From Rusavskia elegans (taxonomy: Eukaryota > Ascomycota > Lecanoromycetes > Teloschistales > Teloschistaceae), in NCBI GenBank assembly GCA_011316305.1, contig SAUG01000139.1, forward strand, positions 1 through 64,000: 64,000 bases of DNA. Direction: 5' to 3'. This document shows positions 63,367-64,000 of the stretch, in pieces (the first letter of the stretch is position 1; each line of letters opens with the position of its first letter). The translations under genes and the position numbers were made by a program. The notes under the pieces were generated by a model. The model worked only from the letters and a program-made list of their open reading frames with translations, did not search any database and was not told where the DNA came from.

Positions 63367-63776
63367 TATTATATCTATAACTCTATAGAAGTTTTCTAAA
63401 AGGATTAGTTCGGTAAGTAAACCTAATTATCTATAGCCGCGTATAGCCGCTATAGCCGTCTTTACTAAAAGGACTTTTAGTAGATAGTTACCTATCGGCT
63501 TTTACGGCTATTTTTACTATATATATCGCTTATTACTTCTTTAGATAGTTTCTCTCGTTAGTTATTAATATAATTATTAAATACGTTTCTATTATTCTTT
63601 TTTTAATTATTTTATAACGAAGATACCTTATAATATTATAACCGTATATTAATTGCTATATAGGATTAGTTATAATAACCTACGCTAGAATTTCTTTACT
63701 ATTTAGTAGCTCGAACTACGTCTACGGCTATAGCTAGGCTTAAGTATAATACCTTCTGATATATAGGGACGTTATA
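63367..63776 (+). repeat. 3' LTR of element B
   Basis: 410 bases, more strongly RIP-mutated than the 5' LTR at its left end (TATTATATC instead of TATTACGTC). Confidence 0.85.
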
Positions 63777-63781
63777 ATTAC

Positions 63782-63888
63782 TTCTATTTAATTAGTTCCT
63801 TTTTTATTCGATTACGAATTTTCTACTATATTTAAAAATAAATATTCTTTATTCGACGTTATATATAATTATTAGCTTCTAATATATC
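63782..63888. repeat. Repeat family G, copy 4, right part
   Basis: TTCTATTTAATTAGTTCC and the following sequence match copy 3 from 56816 on. It is then interrupted at a TA by the inverted-repeat element. Confidence 0.7.
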
Positions 63889-64000
63889 TAGACTGGCTAT
63901 CGGATCGGATTTCAAATCCGAATTAGCTAATCCGACCCGATTTAAATCGGATTAAATAAAAACGTAATCCGATCTAGCCGGATTTTAAACCCGGGTTAAT
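63889..64000. mobile_element. TA-flanked inverted-repeat element, copy 3, cut by window end
   Basis: Starts TA-GACTGGCTATCGGATCGG, like the ends of 48721-49116, and contains the mirrored ATCCGA/TCGGAT words. The right end lies outside the window. Confidence 0.6.

Larger units (their letters stand above)
59961..63776 (+). mobile_element. LTR element B, 3.8 kb including a nested solo LTR, duplication ATTAC
   Basis: LTRs at 59961-60370 and 63367-63776, 410 bases each. The duplication ATTAC is at 59956-59960 and 63777-63781. Copy 3 of repeat G shows the empty site, confirming insertion into G. The interior is collinear with element A, with gag and the second frame, except for the extra LTR at 61371-61796. 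A purine tract AAAAAGGGCC borders the 3' LTR. Confidence 0.9.

Noticed and set aside
37085..64000. Regional centromere
   Set aside because: AT-rich, RIP-mutated retroelement DNA can be centromeric in ascomycetes, but it lies within 64 kb of a telomere and next to a gene island; subtelomeric heterochromatin is the simpler reading.

Overview
The window is one chromosome end of a filamentous ascomycete (Pezizomycotina) with strong repeat-induced point mutation (RIP). The evidence is a terminal TTAGGG-type telomere at bases 1-66, short introns with fungal splice signals, a fungal AAA+ ATPase and a Clr5-domain gene in the only GC-balanced island, and multicopy DNA stripped of CpA/TpG and packed with TpA. 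I cannot name the genus.

Layout: (1) 1-66 telomere. (2) 67-24418 subtelomeric array of one 5.88-kb unit: a copy cut by the telomere (67-3852), a 2.9-kb unrelated stretch (3853-6772), then three complete head-to-tail units (6773-12656, 12657-18541, 18542-24418), each ending in a short telomere-like tract. All copies are RIP-degraded, but long relic reading frames remain on both strands. (3) 24419-30000 more degraded repeat DNA, a TA-flanked inverted-repeat element, an old LTR fragment and a solo LTR with target-site duplication GAGAT. (4) 30000-37085 gene island: an apparently intact seven-exon AAA+ ATPase gene (+), a convergent Clr5-domain gene (-) broken by a frameshift and a RIP-like stop, and a small two-exon gene (+) with a good promoter. 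(5) 37085-64000 a nested retrotransposon graveyard. A roughly 1-kb repeat family (called G here) was hit repeatedly by one family of 3.2-3.3-kb LTR elements (A, D, B and a divergent relative E) that carries gag and a second unknown frame but no visible reverse transcriptase. A full-length 6.6-kb Ty3/gypsy element (C, minus strand) lies among them, with 451/452-bp LTRs and duplication TACGG. Short TA-flanked inverted-repeat elements are scattered between.

Relations: target-site duplications plus uninterrupted sister copies give an order of events: G copies first, then B inserted in G, then a solo LTR inside B; D likewise in another G copy. RIP turned the gag zinc-knuckle Cys/His codons of A and B into Tyr. 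The gene island is largely spared, although the TAG in the Clr5 gene fits a CAG to TAG RIP-type change. Nothing in the AT-rich portions looks translatable today.
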